A stretch of DNA of 36,038 bases from Deltaproteobacteria bacterium Ga0077539. Lineage in GTDB: Bacteria > Myxococcota_A > Polyangia > Polyangiales > Ga0077539. Below the pieces are notes generated by a model, which worked only from the letters and a program-made list of their open reading frames with translations, did not search any database and was not told where the DNA came from. Of the stretch, positions 25,217 through 33,552 are shown piece by piece. A program made the translations under genes and the position numbers. Numbering within the stretch: the stretch's first letter is position 1; every line of letters starts with the position of its first letter. Location: positions 1 to 36,038 of the forward strand of contig LNEO01000149.1 in NCBI GenBank assembly GCA_001465015.1. Direction: 5' to 3'.

Positions 25217-26476
25217 ATGCGCGCCGCTCTCGGTTCTTCGCTCGGATTGATGTTGAGCCTCTCGTGCCAACCCGCGGTGCAAGTCCGTCCCGACGTGATC
25301 TCGTCTGGCGATAGCTCGCCGGTGGACGCACAAGCGAGCGACAGCCCGCCCTCTTTTGACGCATCACATTGCGGAACGTCCGCCGCCGCCGCGCTCGACG
25401 CGCTGACCCTCGACTACCGTCTGTGGGACGGCGAAGCCCCGCCTCCCGTCGACATCCCGTGGCCCGTCGCGCCGCAGTGCGGAACGCTCTCGAGCACCGC
25501 TCCCTGGCTCGTGTTGAGCGGCGACGGAGCGACGCGCGCGGCGCGCATCGATGTCGCTTCGCTCGCGAGCGGGCTGCACCGGGCCGCGCTCGAGCTGCGC
25601 GCGTCCGACGGGAGCGTGTTCGCGACGAAGGCCGCGACCGTGCGGCTCTTTCGCGCGCCGAGGGCGCGGACGGATCGACGCGTGATGGTCGTCGGCTACG
25701 ACGGAGCTCGGCCGGACGCGGTGGAGGCTGCGCGCACTCCTGTGCTGGATTTTCTGCGACGACGCGCGGCGCAGTCGTTCGACGCGCGCACGCAGCTCAC
25801 GACGCAGACCGTGAGCGCGCCGGGCTGGATGAGCACGCTTACCGGCGTCGATCCCTCGCGGCATCGCGTCGAGGCGAACGGACAGTACGCCGCGCGAGAC
25901 GGGACGCACCGCACCTTCGTCGCGCGCGCGGTGGACGCTGGGCTCCGCGCGGTCGTGGCCACCGCGTGGGAGGAGGTCATCACGCAGATCGTCGAGCAGT
26001 CGCTGCCCGCAGCGATGGTCGATCGGCACTTCCAGCTCGACCCGTTTGCCGCGCGGTGGCTCGCGCAGCGGGCTCGAACGGGCAGCGAGCGGCTCTACTT
26101 CGTGCACTTGAACGACCCGGACGCCGCGGGACATTCGACAGGTTTTTCCTTGGACAACCCGCGGTACATCGAGGCGATCGAGGGTTGTGATCGCAACCTC
26201 GGGGTGCTGCTCGACGGCGTCTTGTCGCGTCCCAGCGTGGCAAACGAAGACTGGCTGTTCGTCCTCACGACAGACCACGGTGGCCGAGGAACGACGCACG
26301 GCCCCCTCGACGACGACAATCGACGCATCTGGTTCGTGGCCTCCGGTCCCTCCGTCACACCCGAGGCGCTCGGCGCCGGGGTTTCGCACATGGACACTGC
26401 GCCGACGGTGCTCCAATGGCTCGGCGTTGCGATCGAGTCTGCGTGGGCGCTGCAGGGCACCGCGCGGGCTCGGTGA
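25217..26476 (+). CDS. Alkaline phosphatase superfamily lipoprotein (type I phosphodiesterase/nucleotide pyrophosphatase-like)
   Basis: The mature protein should be an envelope hydrolase of the PF01663 type, acting on a phosphate monoester or diester. The N-terminus (MRAALGSSLGLMLSLSC, Cys17) is lipoprotein-like, with a non-ideal lipobox. Metal and catalytic motifs are in order: GYDGARPDAVEAA (Asp162), VSAPGWMSTLTGVDPSRH (nucleophile Ser200 in the place of the usual Thr), LNDPDAAGHSTGF, TTDHGGRGTTHG and SHMDTAPTVLQWLGV. About 140 residues before Asp162 form a linker and a beta-rich domain with several Cys residues. ATG 25217 is chosen because the frame upstream runs into the fold-back repeat. 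The substrate cannot be named. The next gene, ffh, starts 176 bp after its stop. Confidence 0.88.
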   Translation: MRAALGSSLGLMLSLSCQPAVQVRPDVISSGDSSPVDAQASDSPPSFDASHCGTSAAAALDALTLDYRLWDGEAPPPVDIPWPVAPQCGTLSSTAPWLVLSGDGATRAARIDVASLASGLHRAALELRASDGSVFATKAATVRLFRAPRARTDRRVMVVGYDGARPDAVEAARTPVLDFLRRRAAQSFDARTQLTTQTVSAPGWMSTLTGVDPSRHRVEANGQYAARDGTHRTFVARAVDAGLRAVVATAWEEVITQIVEQSLPAAMVDRHFQLDPFAARWLAQRARTGSERLYFVHLNDPDAAGHSTGFSLDNPRYIEAIEGCDRNLGVLLDGVLSRPSVANEDWLFVLTTDHGGRGTTHGPLDDDNRRIWFVASGPSVTPEALGAGVSHMDTAPTVLQWLGVAIESAWALQGTARAR

Positions 26477-26603
26477 GATTCGGTTGCTTCGACGCCGATC
26501 CGCCTCGCAAAGCGCGCAGGCTCCCCGGGGCGCTCGCGACGCCGTCGGGGCGATTTTGCCGGGTTCTCGGGCTTTGGCGCGGCATTGCGACGTCCGGCGT
26601 CCC

Positions 26604-26633
26604 TTGAACGGGTGGCCCCTCGCGTGCTACCTC
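26604..26633 (+). promoter_or_regulatory. Possible ffh promoter
   Basis: TTGAAC (26604-26609) matches five of six -35 bases; TACCTC (26628-26633) follows after 18 nt and is preceded by TG one base upstream (an extended -10 shape). The -10 match itself is weak. The site lies about 20 bp before the ffh start. Confidence 0.28.
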
Positions 26634-26652
26634 GCACCGCGGAATTTCCTAG

Positions 26653-28362
26653 ATGTTCGACGCGCTCGCTAAAGGGTTTCGTGCCGCCCGAGAGAAGCTC
26701 ACGGGTATCGCGGAGTTGTCGGAAGACAACATTCAGGGCGCGCTGCAGGACGTGCGCCGGTCCTTGCTCGAGGCTGACGTCGAGCTCGGGGTCGCAAAGC
26801 GCTTTCTCGCGCGCGTAAAGGAGCAGGCGCTCGGCCAGACCGTCGCCCTTCGCGCCGCGCACGGCGACAAGAAGGTCAACGTCACGGCCGCAGATCACTT
26901 CATCAAGATCTGCTCGGACGAGATGGTGCGCCTGATGTCCGACGAGGGCGGGCAGGACATCATCGAGGCCCCGAAAGGTCAGCCGACGATCATCATGATG
27001 GTCGGCCTGCAGGGACAGGGCAAGACGACCACCTCGGCCAAGCTCGCGCGCATGTACTCGCGCGACGGCAAGAAGGTCCTGCTCGTCGCGGCGGACTTGC
27101 AGCGCCCCGCGGCGGTCGAGCAGCTCGAGATCCTCGGCAAGAAGGTCGAGGTTCCCGTGCTGCGTCCGGCGCGAATGGACCTGTCGCCGGTCGAGGTGTG
27201 CAAGCAGGGCCTCGCCGTCGCGAAGGTGCAGAAGCGCGACGTGGTGATCTTCGACACGGCTGGTCGCCTCGCCGTCGACGAGAAGCTCATGCAGGAGCTC
27301 GCGGACATCAAGCGCGACTGCTCGCCGCAGAACATCTTGCTCGTGTGCAACGCCGCCGCAGGGCAGAACACGCTGCAGACCGCGCAGGCCTTTCACGAGC
27401 GCCTGGGGTTGACCGGCGCGGTGATGACGATGCTCGACGGCGACGCGCGCGGCGGCGGCGCGTTGTCGATCCGCGAGGTCACGGGCGTTCCGATCAAGTT
27501 CGTCGGGACGGGCGAGCACATGGACCGGCTCGAGCCGTTTCGCGCAGAAGGGATGGCCTCGCGCATCCTCGGCTTCGGCGACGTCATCGGGCTCTACAAC
27601 GACTTCAAGAACGTCGTCGACGAGAAGGAAGCGTCCGCGAACGCGATGCGCATGCTGCGCGAGCAGTTCACGTTCGACGACTTTCTGCAGCAGATCGGCA
27701 CGATTCGAAAGATGGGTCCGCTGAAGGACCTGCTCGACAAGATCCCCTTCGCGAGCGAAGCGATGTCGCAGGGGATGAACGTCGACGAGCGCGAGTTCGA
27801 CCGGATCGAGGCCATGGTGAAATCCATGACCAAGGCCGAGCGCAACAACAGCGCCCTCTTCGATCAGCCGGGGCGCTTCGAGCGCGTCGCCAAAGGCTCG
27901 GCCACCACGGTCGAGCAGGTGAAAGAGCTCGTCGAGAAGTTCAACTTCATGAAGGGCTTCATGGGCAACATCGGTAAGCAGGTCGGCCTGCTCTCGAAGT
28001 TGCCCGGCGCCAAGCAGCTCGCGATGGCGCGGCAGCTCAAGAAGATGCTCAGCGCCGAGGGCGGCGACGCGGCGCTGCAAAACCTCGCCAAAGAGATGGT
28101 CGAGGCGGGCGTCGCGGGCAAGGGCGGGATGCCCGGCCTTCCTGGGATGGGCGGGATGGGCGGCCTTCCGGGGATGGGCGGGATGCCCGGCCTCCCCGGA
28201 ATGGGCGGGATGGGCGGCGGCATGCCTGACGCAGCGGCGCTCGAGGCGATGCTCGGCGGCGCGAGCGCCACGGGCCCTCGCAAGAAGGTAGAAGACAAGG
28301 ACAAGAAGAAGCAGGCGCGCAAAGCCGAGCGGGACGCGCGCAAGAAGGGCCGGCGCAAGTAG
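26653..28362 (+). CDS. ffh: Signal recognition particle protein Ffh/SRP54 with altered GTPase motifs
   Basis: Ffh binds signal sequences and SRP RNA and targets ribosomes to the membrane with FtsY. The N and G domains are clear: RRSLLEADVELG, GLQGQGKTTT (G1), RPAAVEQL, DTAGR (G3), LDGDARGG, then FVGTGEHMDRLEPF and an M domain (FDDFLQQI, MGPLKDLL). Three deviations stand out. The G4 motif TKLD reads TMLD (residues 259-262). The DAMTGQ motif reads NAAAGQ (233-238). The RNA-binding SRRKRIAKGSG motif reads GRFERVAKGSA (407-417), keeping two arginines. The C-terminus has three 9-residue Gly/Met/Pro repeats and a Lys/Arg tail, making 569 residues against about 450 usually. It is intact and well placed, so probably functional. 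Confidence 0.93.
   Translation: MFDALAKGFRAAREKLTGIAELSEDNIQGALQDVRRSLLEADVELGVAKRFLARVKEQALGQTVALRAAHGDKKVNVTAADHFIKICSDEMVRLMSDEGGQDIIEAPKGQPTIIMMVGLQGQGKTTTSAKLARMYSRDGKKVLLVAADLQRPAAVEQLEILGKKVEVPVLRPARMDLSPVEVCKQGLAVAKVQKRDVVIFDTAGRLAVDEKLMQELADIKRDCSPQNILLVCNAAAGQNTLQTAQAFHERLGLTGAVMTMLDGDARGGGALSIREVTGVPIKFVGTGEHMDRLEPFRAEGMASRILGFGDVIGLYNDFKNVVDEKEASANAMRMLREQFTFDDFLQQIGTIRKMGPLKDLLDKIPFASEAMSQGMNVDEREFDRIEAMVKSMTKAERNNSALFDQPGRFERVAKGSATTVEQVKELVEKFNFMKGFMGNIGKQVGLLSKLPGAKQLAMARQLKKMLSAEGGDAALQNLAKEMVEAGVAGKGGMPGLPGMGGMGGLPGMGGMPGLPGMGGMGGGMPDAAALEAMLGGASATGPRKKVEDKDKKKQARKAERDARKKGRRK
28126..28206 (+). repeat. 27-bp coding tandem repeat in ffh
   Basis: Three in-frame 27-bp units encode GMPGLPGMG, GMGGLPGMG and GMPGLPGMG (residues 492-518), followed by a partial unit. 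The bases vary mainly at third positions. The repeats extend the methionine-rich C-terminal region beyond the canonical M domain. Confidence 0.8.
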
Positions 28363-28511
28363 GCTGGAGCTCCGGGCGAATTCTTTAGCACACACAATCA
28401 AGTGCGCTGGATTTCGACTGCTATTCGTACGATTCTCGAGACTTCACCGCGCCTCCGCGAGGAGCGCGGACCAACAGTGACCAATAGACACCTACGGGAG
28501 AGATGACGTCG

Positions 28512-30062
28512 ATGAAGAACCTGGCTCGATGGATGGTGTGCGGGCTTTTGATCACGGGCGCGTGCGTCGAGCAGCCGCGGCGCTCGGGGCAGAACAGCGG
28601 CCCGTCGTCGCGCGAGATCGACGCGGTTCGTGGCCGCGTGGCCTCGAGCACCGCGCCGAACCCGCAGCACCGGCTCAACGTGAACTTCGGCGACAAGGTG
28701 ACCTTGCTCGGCTACGACATCACGCCGGACAGCCCCACGGTCCGTCCGGGGACGTCGCTGACGATCAAGTGGTACTGGCGGGTCGACGCCACGGTGGGTG
28801 ACGGCTGGAAGCTCTTTACGCACTTGGACGACGCCAATCGCCCGCGCGAAAACCACGACGGCGACGGCGACGTTCGTCGTCTGTACCAGCCCGAGCGCTG
28901 GCGTCGCGGCGAGTTCATCACGGACACGCAGACCTTCGAGCTGCCAGCGAGCTGGGACTCGCCGGTCGTTCGCGTGCACATCGGCTTGTGGAAGGGCGAC
29001 GAGCGCATGGCGATCCGCTCGACGGGTCACACGCTCACAGAGGGACGCGTTCGCGCGTTCGAGCTGCAGACGGGCGTGACGCCTCCGGCAGCGCAGCCCA
29101 CCCCCGCGGCCGCGCCGACGGCGCCGACCGCGCAGCCGGCGAATTTATCGGCGCCGCGCGCCGGGGTTCCGCCGAACATCGACGGGCGGCTCGACGATGT
29201 CGCGTGGCGCACCGCCGCGTCGACTGGGCCGCTCGTGAACACGATGACGGGCCAACCCGCAGGGCCGGGTGAGGCGCACGCCTCGGTGCGCGTGCTTTGG
29301 GACGACCAGTTTCTGTACCTCGGCTGGGAGGTTCGAGACGACAACCTCGTCGAGACTGGCACCACGAGAGACGCGCACTATTGGGAGAACGACACCACCG
29401 AGGTGTTGATCGATCCCGACGGTGACGGGCGCGACTACTACGAGCTGCAGGTTTCGCCCGGCGGGCACACGTTCGACTCGCAGCAGCCGCAGCCCCCGAG
29501 CGGAGACAACTTCGGTCGCATGGCGTGGAACCCGACGCTCCGCACCGCGGTCACGCGCGTAGGAACGCTGGGTAATCCAGCGGACCAGGACACGGGCTAC
29601 ACGGTCGAGCTCGCGATTCCATGGGCCGACATCAACGCGGGCGCGCCGCGCACGCCGCCGCGCGTGGGCGACACCTGGCGATTGAACTTCTTCGTCATGG
29701 ACAAGACGAAGGGCGGCGATCAGCGCGCAGCAGCGTGGAGCGCTCCTCTCGCGGGGAGCTTTCACACGACGGCGCGCTTTGGCCGCGTGACGTTCGTCGC
29801 GAGTCCGGCCGCGCAGGCTGCGATGGAGGTCGTCGCGCCAGCGTTGGGACAGCTGCAGGCGGCGGCTCCGGCGCAGCCACAACAGCCGGCGGCTGCCGCG
29901 GAAGCACAGCAGCCCGCGCAGCCGACTGCGCAGCCTGGAGCTCGTCCGCCTGGCGCGATGGATCGTCGCGTTCCGACGGTGATGGGGGTGGATCCGTCGT
30001 CGATCACGCCCGCGATGTTGCGGCAGATGCGCCAGCAATTGACGCAGCCGCAACCGCGGTAG
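28512..30062 (+). CDS. Lipoprotein with Ig-like domain and CBM9-like domain
   Basis: The N-terminus (MKNLARWMVCGLLITGAC) is a lipoprotein signal. Residues about 55-185 form a beta-sandwich of the type seen C-terminal to membrane glycosyltransferases (NFGDKVTLLGYD, LTIKWYWRVD, FTHLDD, YQPERWRRGEF, VHIGLWKGDERM). A Pro/Ala/Thr linker leads to a CBM9-like domain (about 215-430): NIDGRLDDVAWRTA, QFLYLGWEVRDDN, NDTTEVLIDPDGDGRDYYEL, TVELAIPWADI and WRLNFFVMDK. The tail is Gln/Ala/Pro-rich. ATG 28512 is preferred over 28503 because GGGAG (28496-28500) is only 2 bp from the latter. This is the second CBM9-type exported protein in the window. The 149 bp after ffh hold no clear terminator. Carbohydrate binding is inferred from the fold. 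Confidence 0.85.
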   Translation: MKNLARWMVCGLLITGACVEQPRRSGQNSGPSSREIDAVRGRVASSTAPNPQHRLNVNFGDKVTLLGYDITPDSPTVRPGTSLTIKWYWRVDATVGDGWKLFTHLDDANRPRENHDGDGDVRRLYQPERWRRGEFITDTQTFELPASWDSPVVRVHIGLWKGDERMAIRSTGHTLTEGRVRAFELQTGVTPPAAQPTPAAAPTAPTAQPANLSAPRAGVPPNIDGRLDDVAWRTAASTGPLVNTMTGQPAGPGEAHASVRVLWDDQFLYLGWEVRDDNLVETGTTRDAHYWENDTTEVLIDPDGDGRDYYELQVSPGGHTFDSQQPQPPSGDNFGRMAWNPTLRTAVTRVGTLGNPADQDTGYTVELAIPWADINAGAPRTPPRVGDTWRLNFFVMDKTKGGDQRAAAWSAPLAGSFHTTARFGRVTFVASPAAQAAMEVVAPALGQLQAAAPAQPQQPAAAAEAQQPAQPTAQPGARPPGAMDRRVPTVMGVDPSSITPAMLRQMRQQLTQPQPR

Positions 30063-30170
30063 CGCGTACAGCAGCTGTGCCTTCGGTTGGCGACGCGCGC
30101 TGAGGTTCTCCGGTGATCTTCCGGTGGGCTCGGCGCGCGTCTGCTGTCGAGCAGACGAAGGCGGCGGAGC

Positions 30171-30332
30171 TCACTCCTCGTCTTCGTCGTCCCACTCGGC
30201 CTCTGCGTCGGAGAACGAAAGCTCCTCGCAGTAGCCGTTGTCGATGTCGAGCTCGTCCAGCGAAAAGCCGATGCGCGTGGTGGGACGAATCTCCTCGCGG
30301 TTGAACTCCTCGAACGAACGGTAGGTCTTCAT
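30171..30332 (-). CDS. Very acidic small protein, 53 residues
   Basis: No family is recognised. The product begins MKTYRSFEEFNREEIRPTTR and ends in an acidic cluster (AEAEWDDEDEE), with GFSLDELDIDNGYCEELSFS between. The predicted charge is strongly negative. AGGAG lies nine bases before ATG 30332, a good Shine-Dalgarno and the main reason to accept the gene; the longer frame upstream is Arg/Ser-rich. It is convergent with the CBM9-like lipoprotein gene and divergent from parA across 490 bp. It could be a small regulator or partner of a basic protein; nothing more can be said. Confidence 0.65.
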   Translation of the reverse strand: MKTYRSFEEFNREEIRPTTRIGFSLDELDIDNGYCEELSFSDAEAEWDDEDEE

Positions 30333-30822
30333 CGAAAGCTGGCTCCTGCTACGGTGGTTGCGTGACGAAAGGGGGACCGAGCCGCGCACACGAGCGCTCG
30401 CCGCGCTCTTCGAGTGAGCGCGGAGAAATCGGCGAGCGTCCTCCGCGGTGCTGGCGTCGAGCTGCGCGATCGGATCGCGACTCGGCGTGCGCTGGCGACG
30501 AGGGGCGCGTGGGACGTTTCCTGTCCACGCGACAAAGCTGCGTCGAGCGCATCCCTGCTGCGTGATTCGGCGAAGCGCCCACTCACACCTACATCTGCAC
30601 CTGAACCTATCCGAACCGCCGCCTCCGGCAACTTAGGCGCGCAGATTTGCGCGGGCTTCGGGGTGTTTCGTCGACTTCGCGCTCGCCGCGCGCGAATCGG
30701 CGTCCTGGTGCGCGAACGCTTCGTCGCACGCCGCGACGCCCGCGAGCGGCGAGAAAGTGCGCGCGCGGAGGGCCCGCGTTGCAGCAGCGAGACGAACGAT
30801 GTAGAGACCCCTTTCGCTCGCA
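30333..30822. other. 490-bp region upstream of parA without recognised gene
   Basis: Frames here on both strands are Arg/Ala/Ser-rich and lack any family signal. No gidA/rsmG-like gene, the usual parA neighbour, is present, and I saw no parS site. A poor promoter-like pair TTGCAG/TAGAGA (17-nt spacer, -10 at 30802-30807) precedes parA. Confidence 0.45.
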
Positions 30823-31575
30823 ATGGGACGTGTCTTCGCAGTGGTGAATCAGAAGGGCGGCGTGGGAAAGACCACGACCAGCGTCAACGTTGCCGCGAGC
30901 ATCGCGGCCGCGGAGAAGCGCACGCTCTTGATCGACATGGACCCGCAGGGCAACGCGTCGTCGGGCGTCGGCATCTCGCCACGCACGGTGAAGCAGGGCA
31001 CCTACGACGTGCTCATCGGTCGGGCCAACCTCGCAGACGTCCTCAAGGACACGGCCATCGCGACGCTCAAGGTGGCTCCCACCTCGCGCGACCTCGTGGC
31101 GGCCGAGTACGAGCTGATCGACCGCGAGGACCGAGACTTGATCCTGCGCGCCGCGCTCGAGCGCGTGCGACGCAAGTTTGATTTCGTGTTCATCGACTGC
31201 CCGCCGTCCCTCGGCTTGCTCACGATCAACGCGCTCTGCGCGGCGGACGCGGTGATCGTCCCGATGCAGTGCGAGTACTTCGCGCTCGAGGGCCTCGGCC
31301 AGCTCACCGAGACGATCGCTCGCATCAAGGCCGCGCGAAACCCGAAGCTCAAGGTCGAGGGCGTCGTGCTGACGATGTACGACGGCCGCAACAATCTCTC
31401 GCGCGAGGTGGCCGACGAGGTGCGCAAGCACTTCAGGGTCTTCGACGCGATCATCCCCCGCAACGTGCGGCTCAGCGAGGCGCCCTCCTTCGGGCAGCCG
31501 GTGCTCTTGTACGACGCTCGATCGAGCGGCGCGCAGGGCTACCTCGAGCTCGCCAAAGAACTGCTCGGCAACTGA
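30823..31575 (+). CDS. parA: Chromosome partitioning ATPase ParA
   Basis: ParA is a DNA-binding ATPase that drives segregation of ParB-parS complexes. The 250-residue product has the deviant Walker A KGGVGKTTT (residues 11-19, with both lysines), LLIDMDPQGNASSGVG (Walker A' and switch I), DFVFIDCPPSLG (Walker B) and a C-terminal domain with PRNVRLSEAPSFGQPV. It lacks a long N-terminal HTH, which fits the chromosomal type. ATG 30823 has no clear Shine-Dalgarno and may have a very short leader. Its stop overlaps the parB start by one base (TGATG), so they form an operon. Confidence 0.97.
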   Translation: MGRVFAVVNQKGGVGKTTTSVNVAASIAAAEKRTLLIDMDPQGNASSGVGISPRTVKQGTYDVLIGRANLADVLKDTAIATLKVAPTSRDLVAAEYELIDREDRDLILRAALERVRRKFDFVFIDCPPSLGLLTINALCAADAVIVPMQCEYFALEGLGQLTETIARIKAARNPKLKVEGVVLTMYDGRNNLSREVADEVRKHFRVFDAIIPRNVRLSEAPSFGQPVLLYDARSSGAQGYLELAKELLGN

Positions 31576-32528
31576 TGGGCAACGACAAGAACAAGAAGGG
31601 TCCCGAGCCGCGGCGCGCGCTGGGGCGCGGGCTCGAAGCGCTGCTCCCGGTGGTCACCGCCAAGGCCGCGGCGAAGGTCGATCAGGAGTTTCAGCGCGTC
31701 GCGGTGTCGCGGCTGATTCCCAATCGCGATCAGCCGCGCAAGCGCTTCGACGAAGCGGCGCTCGACGAGCTCGCCGAGAGCATCAAGGCGCAGGGGCTCA
31801 TTCAGCCGATCGTCGTGCGACGCGCGGGCGAAGAGCTGGAGATCATCGCGGGCGAGCGTCGGTGGCGCGCGGCGCAGCGGGCGGGGATCAAAGAGGTTCC
31901 GGTCGTCATCAAGGACGTGGCGCCCGAGACCGCGTTCGAGTGGGCGCTCGTCGAGAACCTGCAGCGCATGGACCTCGATCCGATCGAGACCGCGCAGGCG
32001 TACAAGCGTCTGATCGACGAGCACGAGTACGACCACGGAGCGCTCGCGCAACGACTGGGAAAATCCAGGGTTTCGATCACCAACACGCTGCGGCTGCTCT
32101 CGTTGCCCGACGGCGTTCGAGAGCGCATCGCCGCAGGCGCGCTGAGCGAAGGCCACGCCAAGGTGCTGTTGGGGCTGTCCGAGGACCCCGCGAAGCTCGT
32201 CGCGCTCGCCAACGTGGCGGCCGAAAAGAAGCTCAGCGTCCGCGAGGTCGAGGCGCGCGTGCGCAAGCTCACGGGCAAGAGCCCCGGCGACGCGTCGACC
32301 GAGAGCGACGCCAAGAGCGGCGAGAGCTCCGGTCCCACTCCGGTACGGTCCAGCGGCGGAGCGCCGAAGAGCCCGAACGTGCGCGAGCTCGAGGCGAAGC
32401 TCTCGGGCGCGCTCGGAATGCCCGTCGTCGTCCGCGACGACCCCTCGCGACAGAGCGGGACCGTCGAGATCGCGTACGACTCTCTCGATCAGCTCGATCG
32501 TTTCCTCGAGAAGATCCTCGGTCCGTAG
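31575..32528 (+). CDS. parB: Chromosome partitioning protein ParB
   Basis: ParB is a CTP-dependent DNA clamp that loads at parS. The 317-residue product has an N-terminal ParA-interacting segment (RRALGRGLEALLP), the CTP-binding motifs (IPNRDQPRKRFDE, IQPIVVRR, GERRWRAAQRAG), the ALVENLQRMDLDP motif, an HTH (LAQRLGKSRVSITNTLRLLSLP), and a C-terminal dimerisation domain (GTVEIAYDSLDQLDRFLEKIL). An unstructured Ser/Gly/Pro linker lies before the last domain. It is coupled to parA. It ends 4 bp from the convergent stop of folD. No parS is visible in the window. Confidence 0.97.
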   Translation: MGNDKNKKGPEPRRALGRGLEALLPVVTAKAAAKVDQEFQRVAVSRLIPNRDQPRKRFDEAALDELAESIKAQGLIQPIVVRRAGEELEIIAGERRWRAAQRAGIKEVPVVIKDVAPETAFEWALVENLQRMDLDPIETAQAYKRLIDEHEYDHGALAQRLGKSRVSITNTLRLLSLPDGVRERIAAGALSEGHAKVLLGLSEDPAKLVALANVAAEKKLSVREVEARVRKLTGKSPGDASTESDAKSGESSGPTPVRSSGGAPKSPNVRELEAKLSGALGMPVVVRDDPSRQSGTVEIAYDSLDQLDRFLEKILGP

Positions 32529-32532
32529 AGGT

Positions 32533-33408
32533 TCAGAGCGGGAGCTCCGAGGGAGGGAGCCCCGCCCTCGCCCACGCCGCCCGCAGCGTGTTCTCGAGCA
32601 AGCACGCGATGGTCATCGGGCCGACGCCGCCCGGAACGGGCGTGATCCACCCAGCGCGCTCCCGAGCCTCTTCGAAGGCCACGTCGCCGGCGAGCTTTCC
32701 GTCGGGCTTGCGGTTGATGCCAACGTCCAGGACGACGGCGCCAGGCTTGATCCAGTCACCGCGGACCATCTCGGTGCGACCCACCGCGGCGACGAGGATG
32801 TCGGCCGTCCGGCACAGATCGGGGAGGTCCTTGGTCTTCGAGTGAGCGATGGTCACCGTCGCGTTGCGCTGAAGCAGGAGCATCGCAGCGGGCTTTCCCA
32901 CGATGTTGCTGCGACCGAGGACGACGGCGTTTTTGCCGCTCGCGTCGACCCCAGCGTGATCGAGCAGGCGCATGCAGCCCCACGGCGTGCAAGGGACCAG
33001 ACCGCGTCGCCCTTCGAACAAGAGCCCCGCGTTGACTGGATGAAAACCATCGACGTCCTTTTCGGGAACGACCGCGTCGAGCACGCGCTCTGCGTCGATG
33101 TGCTTCGGGAGCGGCAGCTGCACCAGGATCCCGTCGACGTCCTCGCGCGCGTCCAGCGATCGCACGAGCTCGAGCAGGCTCTCTTCGCTGGTGTCCGCAG
33201 GGAGCTTGTGAACCTCGCCGCGCATCCCCGCGGCCTCCGTGCTCTTGGCCTTGTTGCGCACGTACACCGAGGACGCGGGGTCTTCACCCACGAGAATGAC
33301 GTCGAGTCCAGGCTTGCGCCCGGTTCGCTCGACGAACGCCTGCACACCGACGGCGACCTTGTTTCGAAGGGCCTCGCCGATCGCCTTTCCGTCCAGAATT
33401 TCTCCCAC
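32533..33408 (-). CDS. folD: Bifunctional methylenetetrahydrofolate dehydrogenase/cyclohydrolase FolD
   Basis: FolD interconverts 5,10-methylene-, 5,10-methenyl- and 10-formyl-THF with NADP. The 291-residue product has [17 protein letters not shown] (catalytic Lys region), [53 protein letters not shown] (NADP Rossmann), [17 protein letters not shown] and [12 protein letters not shown]. All motifs are canonical. The start is GTG 33408, with GGAGGT upstream at good spacing. It is divergent from the amidase; the 144-bp region between them holds an inverted repeat. Confidence 0.98.
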   Translation of the reverse strand: MGEILDGKAIGEALRNKVAVGVQAFVERTGRKPGLDVILVGEDPASSVYVRNKAKSTEAAGMRGEVHKLPADTSEESLLELVRSLDAREDVDGILVQLPLPKHIDAERVLDAVVPEKDVDGFHPVNAGLLFEGRRGLVPCTPWGCMRLLDHAGVDASGKNAVVLGRSNIVGKPAAMLLLQRNATVTIAHSKTKDLPDLCRTADILVAAVGRTEMVRGDWIKPGAVVLDVGINRKPDGKLAGDVAFEEARERAGWITPVPGGVGPMTIACLLENTLRAAWARAGLPPSELPL

Positions 33409-33420
33409 TGGGACCTCCGT

Positions 33421-33507
33421 CTGTCACCGCCGCAGCGCGCGGCGGCGGTCTCAGTAGCATTCTGCCAGCGCGACCGCGACGGCGATCGCCCCAACGGCGG
33501 GTGACAG
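33421..33507. promoter_or_regulatory. Spaced inverted repeat between folD and the amidase gene
   Basis: CTGTCACC (33421-33428) and GGTGACAG (33500-33507) are perfect inverted copies 71 bp apart; symmetry extends by CGCCG/CGGCG with one extra base. A GC-rich hairpin CCGCCGC/GCGGCGG also lies inside. The pair brackets the divergent promoter region, so it may bind a regulator of one or both genes; this is inferred from symmetry and position. Confidence 0.35.
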
Positions 33508-33552
33508 AGGGAGGTACAGTCTTTGCGAGCTCTTTCAGCGAGGTCTTCGAAT

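Noticed and set aside
26477..26652. 4.5S SRP RNA gene next to ffh
   Set aside because: I looked for the GGAAG-tetraloop region typical of the 4.5S RNA and found no match in the intergenic sequence.
30414..31181. Plus-strand frame of 255 codons overlapping the start of parA
   Set aside because: The part inside parA is a shadow frame, and the part upstream has Arg/Ala/Ser-rich composition without motif support.
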